Assembly (NCBI RefSeq): GCF_003402535.2
Contig: NZ_AP025174.1
Coordinates: forward strand, 291,910-355,909
DNA length: 64,000 nucleotides
Reading direction: 5' to 3'
From: Cupriavidus sp. P-10
Lineage (GTDB): Bacteria; Pseudomonadota; Gammaproteobacteria; Burkholderiales; Burkholderiaceae
Shown here: in pieces, positions 33,126-41,824 of the stretch
Position numbering within the stretch: the stretch's first letter is position 1
Layout of the letters: every line of letters starts with the position of its first letter
The notes under the pieces: model-generated
Database searches by the model: none
Told to the model about the DNA's origin: nothing
The model's input: the letters and a program-made list of their open reading frames with translations, nothing else
Translations under genes and position numbers: made by a program

Positions 33126-34741
33126 AGTCGGCCCTGCAGAATCCCGTGAAGCCGCGCCGGGCAAGGGATTGGGGTTTCTGAGAGGACCACAGAACTCCCG
33201 GAATCGATATGATTCGATTTGATTTCTGGAAGTTTTCGAGGCTAATCGATGAGCACACCGGACTTCTTTCGCAGCCGCCTGGACGCCATGATCGACCTGC
33301 GCCACCCGCTGGCGGTCTTGGCCAAACGCATGCCATGGGACGCGATTGAAGTCAGTCTGGCGCCTGTTTTAGAGCGCAAGGCACGCGATGGTCAAACGGT
33401 TGTGGATGCTGATCTGTTCGGACCGACGTTGGCAGTGGCTGGTGCGGGTGTGAGTGCAGCGGGACGTTCGCGTCTGCCTATTCGTTTGCTGGTAGGCCTG
33501 TTGTACTTGAAGCAGGCCTATAACGAGAGCGACGAATCGGTATGTGAGCGCTGGGCACAGGACGTGTACTTCCAGTACTTCTGCGGTGAGGAATATTTCC
33601 AGGCCTGCCTGCCATGCTCGCCGACCAATCTGGTGCGATTTCGCCAGGCGCTGGGCGAACCCGGCGTCGAGGAACTGCTGGCCGCGACCATTGCGGCTGC
33701 GGTAGAGATGAAGGCGGTCAAGCCGGCCGAATTCGATCGCATCATCGTCGACACGACGGTCCAGGAGAAGGCCGTTGCCTACCCGACCGATAGTCGTCTG
33801 CTCGAAGTGGCACGTGCGAAGGTCGTGATGCTTGCCCAACGCGCTGGACTGGTGCTCAAACAGACCTTTGCGCGTGAGGGCAAACACCTGCGTCGCCGTG
33901 CCGGCGGCTATGCGCACGCGAAGCAATTCCGGCGTCTGCGCCGCGTGCTCAAACGACAGCGGACCGTGCTCGGCCGTGTGCTGCGCGACATCGAGCGCAA
34001 GATGGCGGCGCTGCCAGAGAGTCAACAAGAGGGGCTGCGTCTTTGGCTTCAGCGTGCCTGGCGCATCTGCCGGCAGCAGCCCAAGGATAAGAGCAAGTTG
34101 TACGCGCTGCACACACCGGAGGTCGAATGCATCGGAAAAGGGAAAGCTCGCCAGCCGTATGAATTCGGCGTGAAGGTCAGCTTGGCGATCACCGCCAAGC
34201 AGGGACTGATCGTGGGCGCCCGCAGCTTCCCTGGCAACCCATATGACGGCCATACGCTGATGGCCCAGATCGAGCAGACCAACATCTTGCTGCAAGAGTT
34301 GCCCGGCGCTCCAAGGCCGCACACGGCCATCGTCGACCTTGGGTTCCGCGGTGTGGATGCGGAGGTGGCACCGGTAAAAGTCATCCACCGCGGCAAAGCC
34401 AAGTCTCTCGATGCAAGACAGCGCCGATGGCTCAAACGCCGTCAGGCGGTCGAACCCATTATCGGACACACCAAGGCGGACCACGGCATGCGCAGATGCT
34501 GGCTGAAAGGAGAAAGCGGAGACGCCTTGCATGCGGTGCTATGTGCCGCGGGGTTCAACATCCGCTGGCTACTGCGCGCCATTGCCCGTGGGGCATTTTT
34601 GCCCTTCTTTTTTGCCGCATGTGTTTGCTCTGACTCTTGCCATCGATACCTCGCGGCGCGTTCTTGATGCGATAGCGCGCGAGTCAGCACCCGCAAAGTG
34701 ACGCCCTCCAAACCGGGAAAGTGAATTTTGGAGGGCCGACT
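33126..34741 (+). mobile_element. Complete IS5-family insertion sequence
   Basis: One transposase gene is flanked by imperfect terminal inverted repeats: AGTCGGCCCTGCAGAATCC at 33126 and the reverse complement of AGTCGGCCCTCCAAAATTC ending at 34741 (identical over the first ten bases). A possible 4-base target duplication AAGT lies at 33122-33125 and 34742-34745. Total length about 1.6 kb, larger than typical IS5 but matching the long transposase. It appears intact and could be active. Confidence 0.75.
33249..34667 (+). CDS. IS5-family transposase
   Basis: The 472-residue transposase has an N-terminal DUF772-like region (GRSRLPIRLLVGLLYLKQAY) and the DDE residues in IIVDTTVQEK (Asp168), IVDLGFRG (Asp near 363) and RQAVEPIIGHTKADH (Glu near 401). 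An Arg-rich insert of about 100 residues after the first Asp makes it longer than most IS5 enzymes. The coding frame is full-length with start ATG 33249. Confidence 0.9.
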   Translation: MSTPDFFRSRLDAMIDLRHPLAVLAKRMPWDAIEVSLAPVLERKARDGQTVVDADLFGPTLAVAGAGVSAAGRSRLPIRLLVGLLYLKQAYNESDESVCERWAQDVYFQYFCGEEYFQACLPCSPTNLVRFRQALGEPGVEELLAATIAAAVEMKAVKPAEFDRIIVDTTVQEKAVAYPTDSRLLEVARAKVVMLAQRAGLVLKQTFAREGKHLRRRAGGYAHAKQFRRLRRVLKRQRTVLGRVLRDIERKMAALPESQQEGLRLWLQRAWRICRQQPKDKSKLYALHTPEVECIGKGKARQPYEFGVKVSLAITAKQGLIVGARSFPGNPYDGHTLMAQIEQTNILLQELPGAPRPHTAIVDLGFRGVDAEVAPVKVIHRGKAKSLDARQRRWLKRRQAVEPIIGHTKADHGMRRCWLKGESGDALHAVLCAAGFNIRWLLRAIARGAFLPFFFAACVCSDSCHRYLAARS

Positions 34742-34745
34742 AAGT

Positions 34746-35316
34746 TATTTGACAAAGAAGGACTTTGACTCTAGGCCGTGGTGGCAAACGACGTTTCGCC
34801 GCATGCTGGTGTGGGTGCGAGCCTGACTGGGAGTTCGTGGCAGCCTGCATTGCAGTCCAGCTAAATTCGCGCTTCTCGTGATGGCAGTCCAGCCATTTCC
34901 GCTTCGGGGCGCGGGCGAGCGGCAACGGAATTGGCTGTTAAGTCATTGATTTTCCGGACAACGCAGTCCGGAGAACTCCGATTCCCAACGTCACGTCTAC
35001 TACGCCGTACCGGTTCAGGGGCTGAGCTAAACCTGACAGATCCGTATAGATGGTGTGGCACCGCGCAATAGGAACCGACCATCTCCTTGTTGCATTCGCC
35101 ACCGTTGCTGCTGCACGGTTGCGCGTGCGTCGTGACCTTGCCTACGCGGGGCACCCAGCAGCGGAAAATCCGGCATAATCGTCAGCTCGACCAACCAAAT
35201 GGTGTTTACCATGCTCACTCGCCAGGCATCGGAATTATGAATTGCCACGATTTGATGGCGAGGGGAGTAAAGCCGGCTGGCAGCGGTAACGGTGGCCTCG
35301 CCGGGTACTTGCTTCC
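34746..35316. other. Intergenic region with dispersed repeats, no gene
   Basis: No supported gene in 570 bases. On the minus strand ATTTAGCTGGACTGC (34866-34852) is an exact copy of 25053-25067, and GGAAATGGCTGGACTGCCA (around 34890-34910) is a further unit. An inverted repeat of CCGGACAACGCAGTCCGG type sits near 34953-34970. These look like ends of a lost or unrecognised mobile element next to the IS5 copy. Confidence 0.45.
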
Positions 35317-36288
35317 TTACGGCTTGGGGCGAGATCCGGCCCTCTCTTCAGGCGCCGCAACGTTGAGAAGTGATGACCGGTCGATTTTGCCCTTCGAATA
35401 CCTATATTGAAGGCACTGCCAGGCACCATCCTTGATGACGTCAGTCGCGAGCAGCTGGCGGTCGTGCAGTATGTATTGGCCTTTTGCGCCGACCTGAAGT
35501 ACATGGTGGTCAGTGTGAGCGAGCACTAGGCCAATGTAATCAGCTCCGTTTTCGGCAAGAGCAGGGCGAAGCAAATGCTGAACGTCCTCGGGATCCGCCC
35601 CATGTTCAACCGCAAGGTCCATCAGAACAGAACGGGAATTGAGGCGAGCTTGCCAAGGCCTCTCCAATGCATCGAGGATCCAGTCTGCGTCACGGTCTTC
35701 CGCGTCCTCGATCTCCAATCGCTCGTCCGCCTTCCTTGCGACGACTACCGGCTTTACGTCATCCAAGGAGTTGTCGTACACCAAAGCCATATCTGCTTGC
35801 TCGACCGCACACGCCAGTAGCTCCAAGGCCCGCCAGTAGCGATCTCGGATGGTGTCAGGTTTCACGGCATGGCCGCCGAGGCTGACGCGATTTGCTACAC
35901 GCGCGACATTGATCTCGGGATTATTGGTGGCCACAAATACGAGGAGAACTTCGTATCCTTTGGCCTTTGCCTGGGTGAGCAAAGCCACCTTTTCCGGCGT
36001 GGACATGACGGTCTCGAATGCAAACGAGTCCCCGGTTTCGAGGGCGGCAAGTCGGCGCTCTTCGGCGATTGCCGCGGCCTTCCGATTCCGCTCGTCATAG
36101 TCCGCAATTTCGCTCTCGAGCGTCTTCGCGATATCGTCAGCGTTGATGTAGGCTTCGGGCGGAAGCCCTGACGCCTCCAGGACTTCGCGACTGGCAGTTG
36201 TCTTGCCAGAACCGTTCGGTCCTGCAAAAGACAGGACCGTGGTTTCAAAAGGGGGATCTTGTTGCTGCGTCTTGTCGATTGTTGTCAT
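35317..36288 (-). CDS. Zeta-toxin-family kinase
   Basis: The 323-residue protein has the P-loop FAGPNGSGKTT (about 21-31), INADDIAKTLE with the substrate-binding Asp pair near residue 50, FAFETVMSTPEKV near residue 85 and the zeta-type R-V-(6)-G-G-H segment NRVSLGGHAVKPDTI. Known zeta toxins phosphorylate UDP-N-acetylglucosamine. A C-terminal extension of about 110 residues is extra, and the protein ends SRPKP, close to the basic tail of neighbours. A 70-residue gene overlaps its start by four bases and is the natural antitoxin candidate. Confidence 0.75.
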   Translation of the reverse strand: MTTIDKTQQQDPPFETTVLSFAGPNGSGKTTASREVLEASGLPPEAYINADDIAKTLESEIADYDERNRKAAAIAEERRLAALETGDSFAFETVMSTPEKVALLTQAKAKGYEVLLVFVATNNPEINVARVANRVSLGGHAVKPDTIRDRYWRALELLACAVEQADMALVYDNSLDDVKPVVVARKADERLEIEDAEDRDADWILDALERPWQARLNSRSVLMDLAVEHGADPEDVQHLLRPALAENGADYIGLVLAHTDHHVLQVGAKGQYILHDRQLLATDVIKDGAWQCLQYRYSKGKIDRSSLLNVAAPEERAGSRPKP

Positions 36289-36497
36289 GCAACTCGCGGC
36301 GTCTTGCGTTTGGGTGTGGTCGGGCGCGGGGCCTCATACACCACAGTCGCACGACGGGCCTTGGCCTTAAGGACGCGTTGGTCGCCAGCCGGTGGTAGAC
36401 CGGCAGCTCGCGCCTCTTCCGCTGCTTTCTTCACGCCACGCGCAAACAGGTCATCGAACTGCTTGCTCATAACGAATTGGGCCAGCTTTGAAGCCAT
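36285..36497 (-). CDS. Small basic protein, possible antitoxin of the zeta-like kinase
   Basis: The 70-residue protein starts MASKLAQFVMSKQFDDLFAR, has one amphipathic helix (GVKKAAEEARAAG) and a very basic C-terminal third (KAKARRATVVYEAPRP, then PKRKTPRVA). It is coupled by ATGA to the zeta-like gene. It does not resemble epsilon antitoxin in sequence; the role is inferred from position only. Confidence 0.5.
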   Translation of the reverse strand: MASKLAQFVMSKQFDDLFARGVKKAAEEARAAGLPPAGDQRVLKAKARRATVVYEAPRPTTPKRKTPRVA

Positions 36498-36526
36498 TTT
36501 GCACCTCCATGTCGCCTATGGGTTTC

Positions 36527-36577
36527 ATTATAGGCCCGTCCGGCTAAGCACGCTCGCAGAACTTAAATGGAGCGTGC
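36527..36577 (-). promoter_or_regulatory. Promoter and inverted repeat for the zeta-like operon
   Basis: On the minus strand a perfect TATAAT (36532-36527) lies 30 bases before the start at 36497. Upstream of it GCACGCTC (36548-36555) and GAGCGTGC (36570-36577) form an 8-bp inverted repeat covering the -35 region. This arrangement fits autoregulation of a toxin-antitoxin pair. Confidence 0.5.
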
Positions 36578-36585
36578 CTCCTACT

Positions 36586-37548
36586 TTACATTTTAGGCCT
36601 CCTTTGGTCATTTTTCTGCGTTACATCCTGCTCCAGTCCGGCGCTTGCTGCCGCCTGGGTGCGGTCAAAGACATACACCAGTCCTCGGTGGTAAGCGCTG
36701 AGGGCTCCGCCCAGAAGGGCGGCATCCAAGGCCGCCCCCACAGACGAGGCTGTCTCCCAAGGCGATTGCCCGTAGCTATTCGGCCAGCTCAGATGCTTGG
36801 TCTCCCGCCAGAACTGGATTAGCTTGGCCTTGGTTGCGCCGGCCTTAATCAGACCCGCCACCCTTTCTTGCTGACTGCCAAAGCCACCTTCAATGGCCCT
36901 ATCCTTGAAGCCGTCCCATTTTTCGAGGGCCTCCTCGTTGGGCAGCGGATGTACGTCGACCAACTTACGCTCGAGCTTCTCGCCGGCATGACGATCCTCG
37001 TGCGCGGCACTGCGTTCAACCAACTCGCAGACGTGGCCGACGATGTCATTGGCCATGACTTCGGGTGGCAGGTCAGGATAGGCTTTGCTGTATGTGTCCA
37101 GAATACGGTCATACGAGACATGTTTCAGGTCAATGACCGGCGTGCTGTCCAGAGACTCGCTGACCGCGACCGCGCTTCCCGGGGAAGCGTCCATCATTCG
37201 TTCAAACAGGGTTTCCCATCGAAACGACCCGGGCATTGAGGGCGGCATGATGGCGTAGCGGCCGTCCGACAGCCGGCAGCACTCTTCAATGTAGCGTTGC
37301 GCTGCCCCTCCCATCGCCGACGTGTACTCAACCGATTCCAGCTGTTCGGGAATACTTCCGTTGTCAGCCAGGCGGGAAAGCACCCGCGCCGCCTTGCCGC
37401 AGGGATGAGCGAGATCCTTATCCCAGCCCCCCGTGTAATTCATCAGAGCTTGCAGTGCCCCTGCCAGCTGGGAGTATGTGGGCAAGCCCGCGTCTTTGAG
37501 GCGCGCGTCGGCGCTGGCGATATCATCGGTAATAGAACTAGTTTTCAT
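36586..37548 (-). CDS. Hypothetical protein with basic C-terminal tail
   Basis: The 320-residue soluble protein from ATG 37548 has KDAGLPTYSQLAGALQALMN near the start (a similar SDLVGALRDME segment occurs in the protein at 41243), a central helical part rich in Asp/Glu, and a C-terminal half with FWRETKHLSWPNSYGQSPWE. It ends QRRPKM, one of the shared R-x-K/R-M tails. No enzyme family recognised. Last gene of the operon that starts at 41764. Confidence 0.6.
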   Translation of the reverse strand: MKTSSITDDIASADARLKDAGLPTYSQLAGALQALMNYTGGWDKDLAHPCGKAARVLSRLADNGSIPEQLESVEYTSAMGGAAQRYIEECCRLSDGRYAIMPPSMPGSFRWETLFERMMDASPGSAVAVSESLDSTPVIDLKHVSYDRILDTYSKAYPDLPPEVMANDIVGHVCELVERSAAHEDRHAGEKLERKLVDVHPLPNEEALEKWDGFKDRAIEGGFGSQQERVAGLIKAGATKAKLIQFWRETKHLSWPNSYGQSPWETASSVGAALDAALLGGALSAYHRGLVYVFDRTQAAASAGLEQDVTQKNDQRRPKM

Positions 37549-37562
37549 CGGTTTCACCAGGT

Positions 37563-38258
37563 TCACATGCGGGGAGCCGATGGCTTGGAGTGGGTGGCAT
37601 GCTCGACACCATCCCCACCGGCTCGGAAGCGCGCCAGCGCCGATGTAGTGAGCGCCGCGGCCCGCTCGCGCAGCCAAGCATCCGCCGACTTGGCGAAACC
37701 GAACGTTCGCATGATCAGAGCGGATGGCGTCACCCCGCTCTTGCTCTCTGCATCCGGATCAGCACCAGCCATTACTAGGGCCTTCGAGTTCAGGATGCTC
37801 CTGCTCGCCGCAAAATGCAGCGGTGTGTGCCCATAGGAGTCGCGAGCATCGATCTCTGCCCCGAAATCGATGAGCGCCTTGAGAACCTCGTGGTTGTCGT
37901 TCAGAGCAGCCTTGTGCAGCGCTGTTGCTCCCTTGGACAGGCCCGGGTATTCCTTCTCCATGCGAGCCATCACCGTAGCGCCGCCCTCGATCAGCATATG
38001 GACGCTCTTCGCATCCTTTGCCATATGGAGCAACGGCATGCCATCTACCACCGCCCGAACGTTGGCCCCCTTATCGATGAGATGCTGAGCCAGAACATGG
38101 TCCTGATTCAGGATGGCATAGGCCAGGATCGGCGTGCCGCGCCAGAGTGAACTTTTGACGTTCGCATCGAACCCGCCCTCCTCCATGATCCGGAGAATCT
38201 CGTCACGGTCGCCTTCGATTGCCGCCTCGAACAGCTTATCCTTCTTTGTCTTGAACAT
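37563..38258 (-). CDS. Ankyrin-repeat protein with basic C-terminal tail
   Basis: The 231-residue protein is built of about five ankyrin repeats. Clear units are TPILAYAILNQDHVLAQHLI (about 42-61), TALHKAALNDNHEVLKALID (about 112-131) and GHTPLHFAASRSILNSKALV (about 143-162). It ends SKPSAPRM. Ankyrin proteins are common among effectors of dot/icm-type secretion systems, and with this tail it is a good candidate for transfer into the recipient, where it would bind a host protein. The partner is unknown. Confidence 0.75.
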   Translation of the reverse strand: MFKTKKDKLFEAAIEGDRDEILRIMEEGGFDANVKSSLWRGTPILAYAILNQDHVLAQHLIDKGANVRAVVDGMPLLHMAKDAKSVHMLIEGGATVMARMEKEYPGLSKGATALHKAALNDNHEVLKALIDFGAEIDARDSYGHTPLHFAASRSILNSKALVMAGADPDAESKSGVTPSALIMRTFGFAKSADAWLRERAAALTTSALARFRAGGDGVEHATHSKPSAPRM

Positions 38259-38305
38259 GCTTGATTTCCAGTTGATGGCGCGCTGCGCGCCTGGAGTTAC
38301 TGTAA

Positions 38306-39490
38306 TTAAGGCTTCATCCGGGGTCGCTGGACTATCTGCTCGCGCTCCAGGTCGTACTGATCGCCCGTAACAACGTTCATCGGCTGCGCAGCCTGACCGA
38401 AGACGGACCGCATCTCGGAGAATTGCTCTTGGGACGGCTTGCGCCCTGCGTTAATGGCGCGATACTGGGCGAGGAAATCTGAGATCTCGGTGTCGCGGGC
38501 CTTTGCGCTCCTTTCAATCTCGAAAGGCTTGCCTGCGAACTTCCATAGATCGAGGACGGGCTGAGGAGGCACCTGCCGATTACTGAGCCAACGCACAATG
38601 CCGGCTTCCACTCGGGCTCGCGACTCGAAGCCGTCGAGTACATGCTGCGCTTCCTTGGCATCGCCCGGAGTAATCGGCCAAAGGTACTTGCGGATGTATT
38701 CCGACTTATCCTCTGGGATCTCCGCGTCGGGCAGACGGGTGACGGTGTGGGATGGGCCGTAGTCGGGGCATGTCCATGACTCGCCAACTTTCAAGGACCG
38801 GATGCGCGCAACGTCATCGTCTGAGTAACCCGCCTCTGCGTTGAAATGCCGCTCGAGCTGCACCCGCTCTCCGGGCTGTTCGAAACTGGCATCCAAGTGG
38901 GCGGTGAACAGCTTCGCACGAAGCGGCTCCAACTGGAGTGCCGCTGCTTGCAACATATCGCCGCGCGTCATGGCTTCCTTGTTTTCCATGTTCGATTCGT
39001 CATTGGTGATTGCAATGAGCTGCTTGACGGCGCTCTTACCAAACACTTCCTGCTCGATCTCATCGATGCGGTCGTGCAGAACATTAATGCGGTCGAAATT
39101 GGCGCGCTCACCTAGCTTGACCTTGCTGAGCAGCGCTTCGCGCTCCCGCCTGGCAAGCTCCAGCTCCGCATTAGCCTCGGCGACAACTTTATCGGGGATC
39201 GCAACCATTGGGAGGGAGTGCCGCCAGGCCGCCCCATCTGCAGTGAGCATCCCAAACTCGATTTCCTGCTGTGGGTGCGCCGCTTGCAGTGCTTGTGCAA
39301 GTGCCGTCGCAATCCCGCGCCGTCGATGATCGGGAGACACTTCGATGAATGCGATGCTCGGAACGCCCTGATAACAGGAGTAGTCAAGATGGCCGACACG
39401 CACATCGCCGATACTTGCGACTACCGTGTAGTCGTCCTGGCCGTGATGCGTGCCGCGGTGAATCGAGTGGATCTGGATCGGCTGCGCCAT
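38306..39490 (-). CDS. GNAT-like N-terminal domain fused to unknown C-terminal region, basic tail
   Basis: The 394-residue protein from ATG 39490 begins with a short acetyltransferase-like fold: IAFIEVSPDHRRRGIATALA (about 46-65) contains the R-x-x-G-x-A acetyl-CoA loop. A coiled-coil stretch follows (about 95-135, ANAELELARREREALLSKVK), then an unknown C-terminal half with EIPEDKSEYIRKYLWPITPG. It ends VQRPRMKP. It lies 10 bases after the topoisomerase gene. The start is chosen to avoid overlap; the frame remains open to 39760. Confidence 0.6.
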   Translation of the reverse strand: MAQPIQIHSIHRGTHHGQDDYTVVASIGDVRVGHLDYSCYQGVPSIAFIEVSPDHRRRGIATALAQALQAAHPQQEIEFGMLTADGAAWRHSLPMVAIPDKVVAEANAELELARREREALLSKVKLGERANFDRINVLHDRIDEIEQEVFGKSAVKQLIAITNDESNMENKEAMTRGDMLQAAALQLEPLRAKLFTAHLDASFEQPGERVQLERHFNAEAGYSDDDVARIRSLKVGESWTCPDYGPSHTVTRLPDAEIPEDKSEYIRKYLWPITPGDAKEAQHVLDGFESRARVEAGIVRWLSNRQVPPQPVLDLWKFAGKPFEIERSAKARDTEISDFLAQYRAINAGRKPSQEQFSEMRSVFGQAAQPMNVVTGDQYDLEREQIVQRPRMKP

Positions 39491-39500
39491 GGACTTGGCC

Positions 39501-40937
39501 TCAGGTATTGCGCATGCGCGAAGTCGCGCGATCTGCTGGCGAGTCCTCCGCCTTGGCGTCTTCATCGTGCGGCTCGTCAACGGCTTTCCAGCCTTGCACC
39601 GTCGCTTGCTTCCAAGATGAGGCGAAAACGTCCGAGCCGTACTCGGCTTCCAGCTTGTTGTCGATGAACTTGTGCTTCGGGTAGAACTGGGCCATGTAGC
39701 GGCGGGCGACCGCGTCGAAGACCTGCTGCTCCTGCTTGGATAGACCGGATGCGATCTCACCTGTCGGGATAATCGCGTGGTGCGCGGACACCTTGGCGTC
39801 GTTCCAGCATGCGTACTTGATGCTGGGACTGCTGCCGCTGGCCAGCTTCGTGTAGATCTGGGAAATCCCCTTCAGGACAGCGGGGGCTTCGACGTGCATG
39901 GACTCCGGCAGGTACTGGCAGTCGGTGCCCACGTACGACACCATCTTGTGATTCTGGTAGAGGGACTGCGTGGCGGTGGATGTTTCCTTGGCCGACATGC
40001 CATGCTTCGCGGACATTTCCGACTGTAGCTTCGCCAGGTTGAAAGGCAATGGCGGAGCCTGCTCCTTTTCAATTGAGTCGTAGCGGCTGACGACGCCGTC
40101 CAGGCTCGCCTGGATCGCGCTGACAATGGCTTCCGCCACTGACCTATCGATGATGCGCCCCTCCCCGTCAATGCCGCGCATGTCGCCCCCTTCCTTGCGG
40201 CTTGACCAGATGAGGACCCGACCGTCCGGAAGCGCAATTTCAGGCACGTAGTACGCCACCGGCTTGAAGTTTCGGATCTCCATCTCCCGCCGCACGACTA
40301 GTGCGAGGGTCGGCGTCTGAACACGCCCCACCGAAAGTGACTTTTTCAGGCTGGCATTGACAGCTGCGCGCACGGCCCGCGAGCCGTTCATGCCAACCAG
40401 CCAATCCGCCTTGGCGCGCGAATCGCCCGCCTGGCGCTGCAGGACGAACTGACTCTCGCCATTGTTCCGAACGGCGTTGTGCGCGAATGCCCCGGCCAGT
40501 GACGCGTGATTGAGCGCTTTGATCAGAACTCGCTCAACAGGCTTGCCACTCCCACTGGGGTCAACACCGGCGTAGCGAATCGTCTTGTCGGCGATGTACT
40601 GCCCCTGCCGGTCGATATCGCCCGCGTTGACGACGACGTCGGCTCGCTTCAGCAGGGTGGTGACGTGTCGCAACTGATCGCGCTTCTGCGCGTCAGGAAA
40701 GTCCTTGAAGGCCTCCGGCAGAATAGGCAGTTGCGCAAAGCCGCGGAGCGCCTTCTGAGACTCGCTCATATAGTCCTCCGGCTTACCCTGATCGAACATG
40801 TCGCCGATCATCCACGTCACGGCATCACCGTTCTTGAGCCAGTAGGCCCCGGATTCGCGCCGCTCGTAGCCAAAGAACTCCGCAACATGCTTGGCGACAT
40901 CGGGCTTCTCGGTCAGATAGACGCGCATGGCAGTCAT
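39501..40937 (-). CDS. Divergent type IA topoisomerase (TopB/TraE-like), possibly inactive
   Basis: The 478-residue protein has a Toprim domain (MRVYLTEKPDVAKHVAEFFG) and the central topoisomerase region (SVGRVQTPTLALVVRREMEI). Two catalytic motifs deviate. The acidic D-x-D-x-E reads DIDRQ (107-111), with Gln in place of Glu. The tyrosine motif Y-P-R-T-D reads SYVGTD with Tyr335 but Gly in place of the conserved Arg. The C-terminal zinc fingers of TopB are absent, and the chain ends ATSRMRNT, near the shared tail. It may act on plasmid DNA during transfer, or have lost activity. Its start overlaps the preceding gene by ATGA. Confidence 0.75.
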   Translation of the reverse strand: MTAMRVYLTEKPDVAKHVAEFFGYERRESGAYWLKNGDAVTWMIGDMFDQGKPEDYMSESQKALRGFAQLPILPEAFKDFPDAQKRDQLRHVTTLLKRADVVVNAGDIDRQGQYIADKTIRYAGVDPSGSGKPVERVLIKALNHASLAGAFAHNAVRNNGESQFVLQRQAGDSRAKADWLVGMNGSRAVRAAVNASLKKSLSVGRVQTPTLALVVRREMEIRNFKPVAYYVPEIALPDGRVLIWSSRKEGGDMRGIDGEGRIIDRSVAEAIVSAIQASLDGVVSRYDSIEKEQAPPLPFNLAKLQSEMSAKHGMSAKETSTATQSLYQNHKMVSYVGTDCQYLPESMHVEAPAVLKGISQIYTKLASGSSPSIKYACWNDAKVSAHHAIIPTGEIASGLSKQEQQVFDAVARRYMAQFYPKHKFIDNKLEAEYGSDVFASSWKQATVQGWKAVDEPHDEDAKAEDSPADRATSRMRNT

Positions 40938-41239
40938 CCCTGCTTCGCTGCAAGCAGCCGGACTGCCTCGCAGAATTGCAGAAAGTTGGTGTGCACGTCT
41001 TCGTCGCGGAACACCACCTCTTCGGCCTCGGCATCCACGCGCGCCACGCCGTGGAATGTGGCCCCTTCGGCGTCGTCCTCATACATCGACCAACTCATTT
41101 CGGGCTCGCCACTCTTGAGGCGCATCTGAGCGAATACGCCAGGCTGCAGCCACGCCTGCGCGTGCGTACCCATTTCTGCGAGCGGAATCCCGATTAGGGC
41201 CGCGATACTCTTGTAGGTCTCAGTGATCTTCATGGGCAT
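40934..41239 (-). CDS. Small acidic hypothetical protein
   Basis: The 101-residue acidic protein starts MPMKITETYKSIAALIGIPL and contains VVFRDEDVHTNFLQFCEAVR. No family known. It sits between the 41243 gene (3-base gap) and the topoisomerase (ATGA overlap), so it is translationally coupled and might be a partner of one of them. Confidence 0.5.
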   Translation of the reverse strand: MPMKITETYKSIAALIGIPLAEMGTHAQAWLQPGVFAQMRLKSGEPEMSWSMYEDDAEGATFHGVARVDAEAEEVVFRDEDVHTNFLQFCEAVRLLAAKQG

Positions 41240-41242
41240 CCT

Positions 41243-41764
41243 TTACATGCGCGGACGGGGCGCTTGCGCCGTATCGTTCGCGTGGTTCGGACTGCTGTCG
41301 ACTCGCCTTTGCACCTGGAGGAAATGGTCGTCCTTCACGGTGGCCAACCACTCAGGCCCAAGCTGGTTCCGGATCGCCTGCAGATGGCCGGGATGTGCGG
41401 CGCGTACCCATCCGGCAAGGAGCTTGGACTTCCATCTCGTGCCGGCTTCATCTCGAAACCGAGACAGTGCTTCGAGCTGCCCGCCCTCCAGCTGATCAAG
41501 CGGGTTCGCTGCTTTGGCGTCAACGCTGCGTAAAGCTTGCCGGACGGTTCCCCACGGCAGGTCGTGGCCTTTGTCATTGGCAACCTCCATGTCGCGGAGG
41601 GCGCCCACCAGGTCAGAGTATGTGGCTTGACCACTACCGGTCCCCTGCCCGCTCAGCGCGCGACGCAGCCGCTGTTCCAGCACTGGGCTGTGCGCAACGA
41701 CCTCCTCCCAGTCAGCATCCGACCATCCGGCGATCTCGTGGATCAGTTCAGTTTTCCTATTCAT
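41243..41764 (-). CDS. Hypothetical protein with basic C-terminal tail
   Basis: The 173-residue mostly helical protein starts MNRKTELIHEIAGWSDADWE, has YSDLVGALRDMEVANDKGHD near residue 48 (similar to a segment in the 36586 protein) and ends AQAPRPRM. No family recognised. First gene of a seven-gene operon (41764 to 36586) controlled from the shared operator at 41800-41819. Confidence 0.6.
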   Translation of the reverse strand: MNRKTELIHEIAGWSDADWEEVVAHSPVLEQRLRRALSGQGTGSGQATYSDLVGALRDMEVANDKGHDLPWGTVRQALRSVDAKAANPLDQLEGGQLEALSRFRDEAGTRWKSKLLAGWVRAAHPGHLQAIRNQLGPEWLATVKDDHFLQVQRRVDSSPNHANDTAQAPRPRM

Positions 41765-41799
41765 CGTGGTCTCTTAATGTTGGCTAGGCGCTATTGTTC

Positions 41800-41819
41800 C
41801 GTATCGCTATCATAGTACG
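41800..41819 (-). promoter_or_regulatory. Shared 20-bp operator and -10 box before the 41764 operon
   Basis: Read in the direction of transcription the site is CGTACTATGATAGCGATACG, fitting CGTA-N9-CGATACG. A TATGAT (41814-41809) inside it is a good -10 box, 36-50 bases before the start at 41764. No strong -35 is seen. The same pattern occurs before dotD, the 49407 gene and the 21335 gene. Confidence 0.6.
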
Positions 41820-41824
41820 CAACA

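Noticed and set aside
33369..34532. A 387-residue open frame on the minus strand
   Set aside because: Antisense to the IS5-type transposase, which has the DDE residues.
34740..34925. A 61-residue minus-strand open frame
   Set aside because: It overlaps the IS5 end and the short dispersed repeats, so its sequence is explained by the repeats rather than by a gene.
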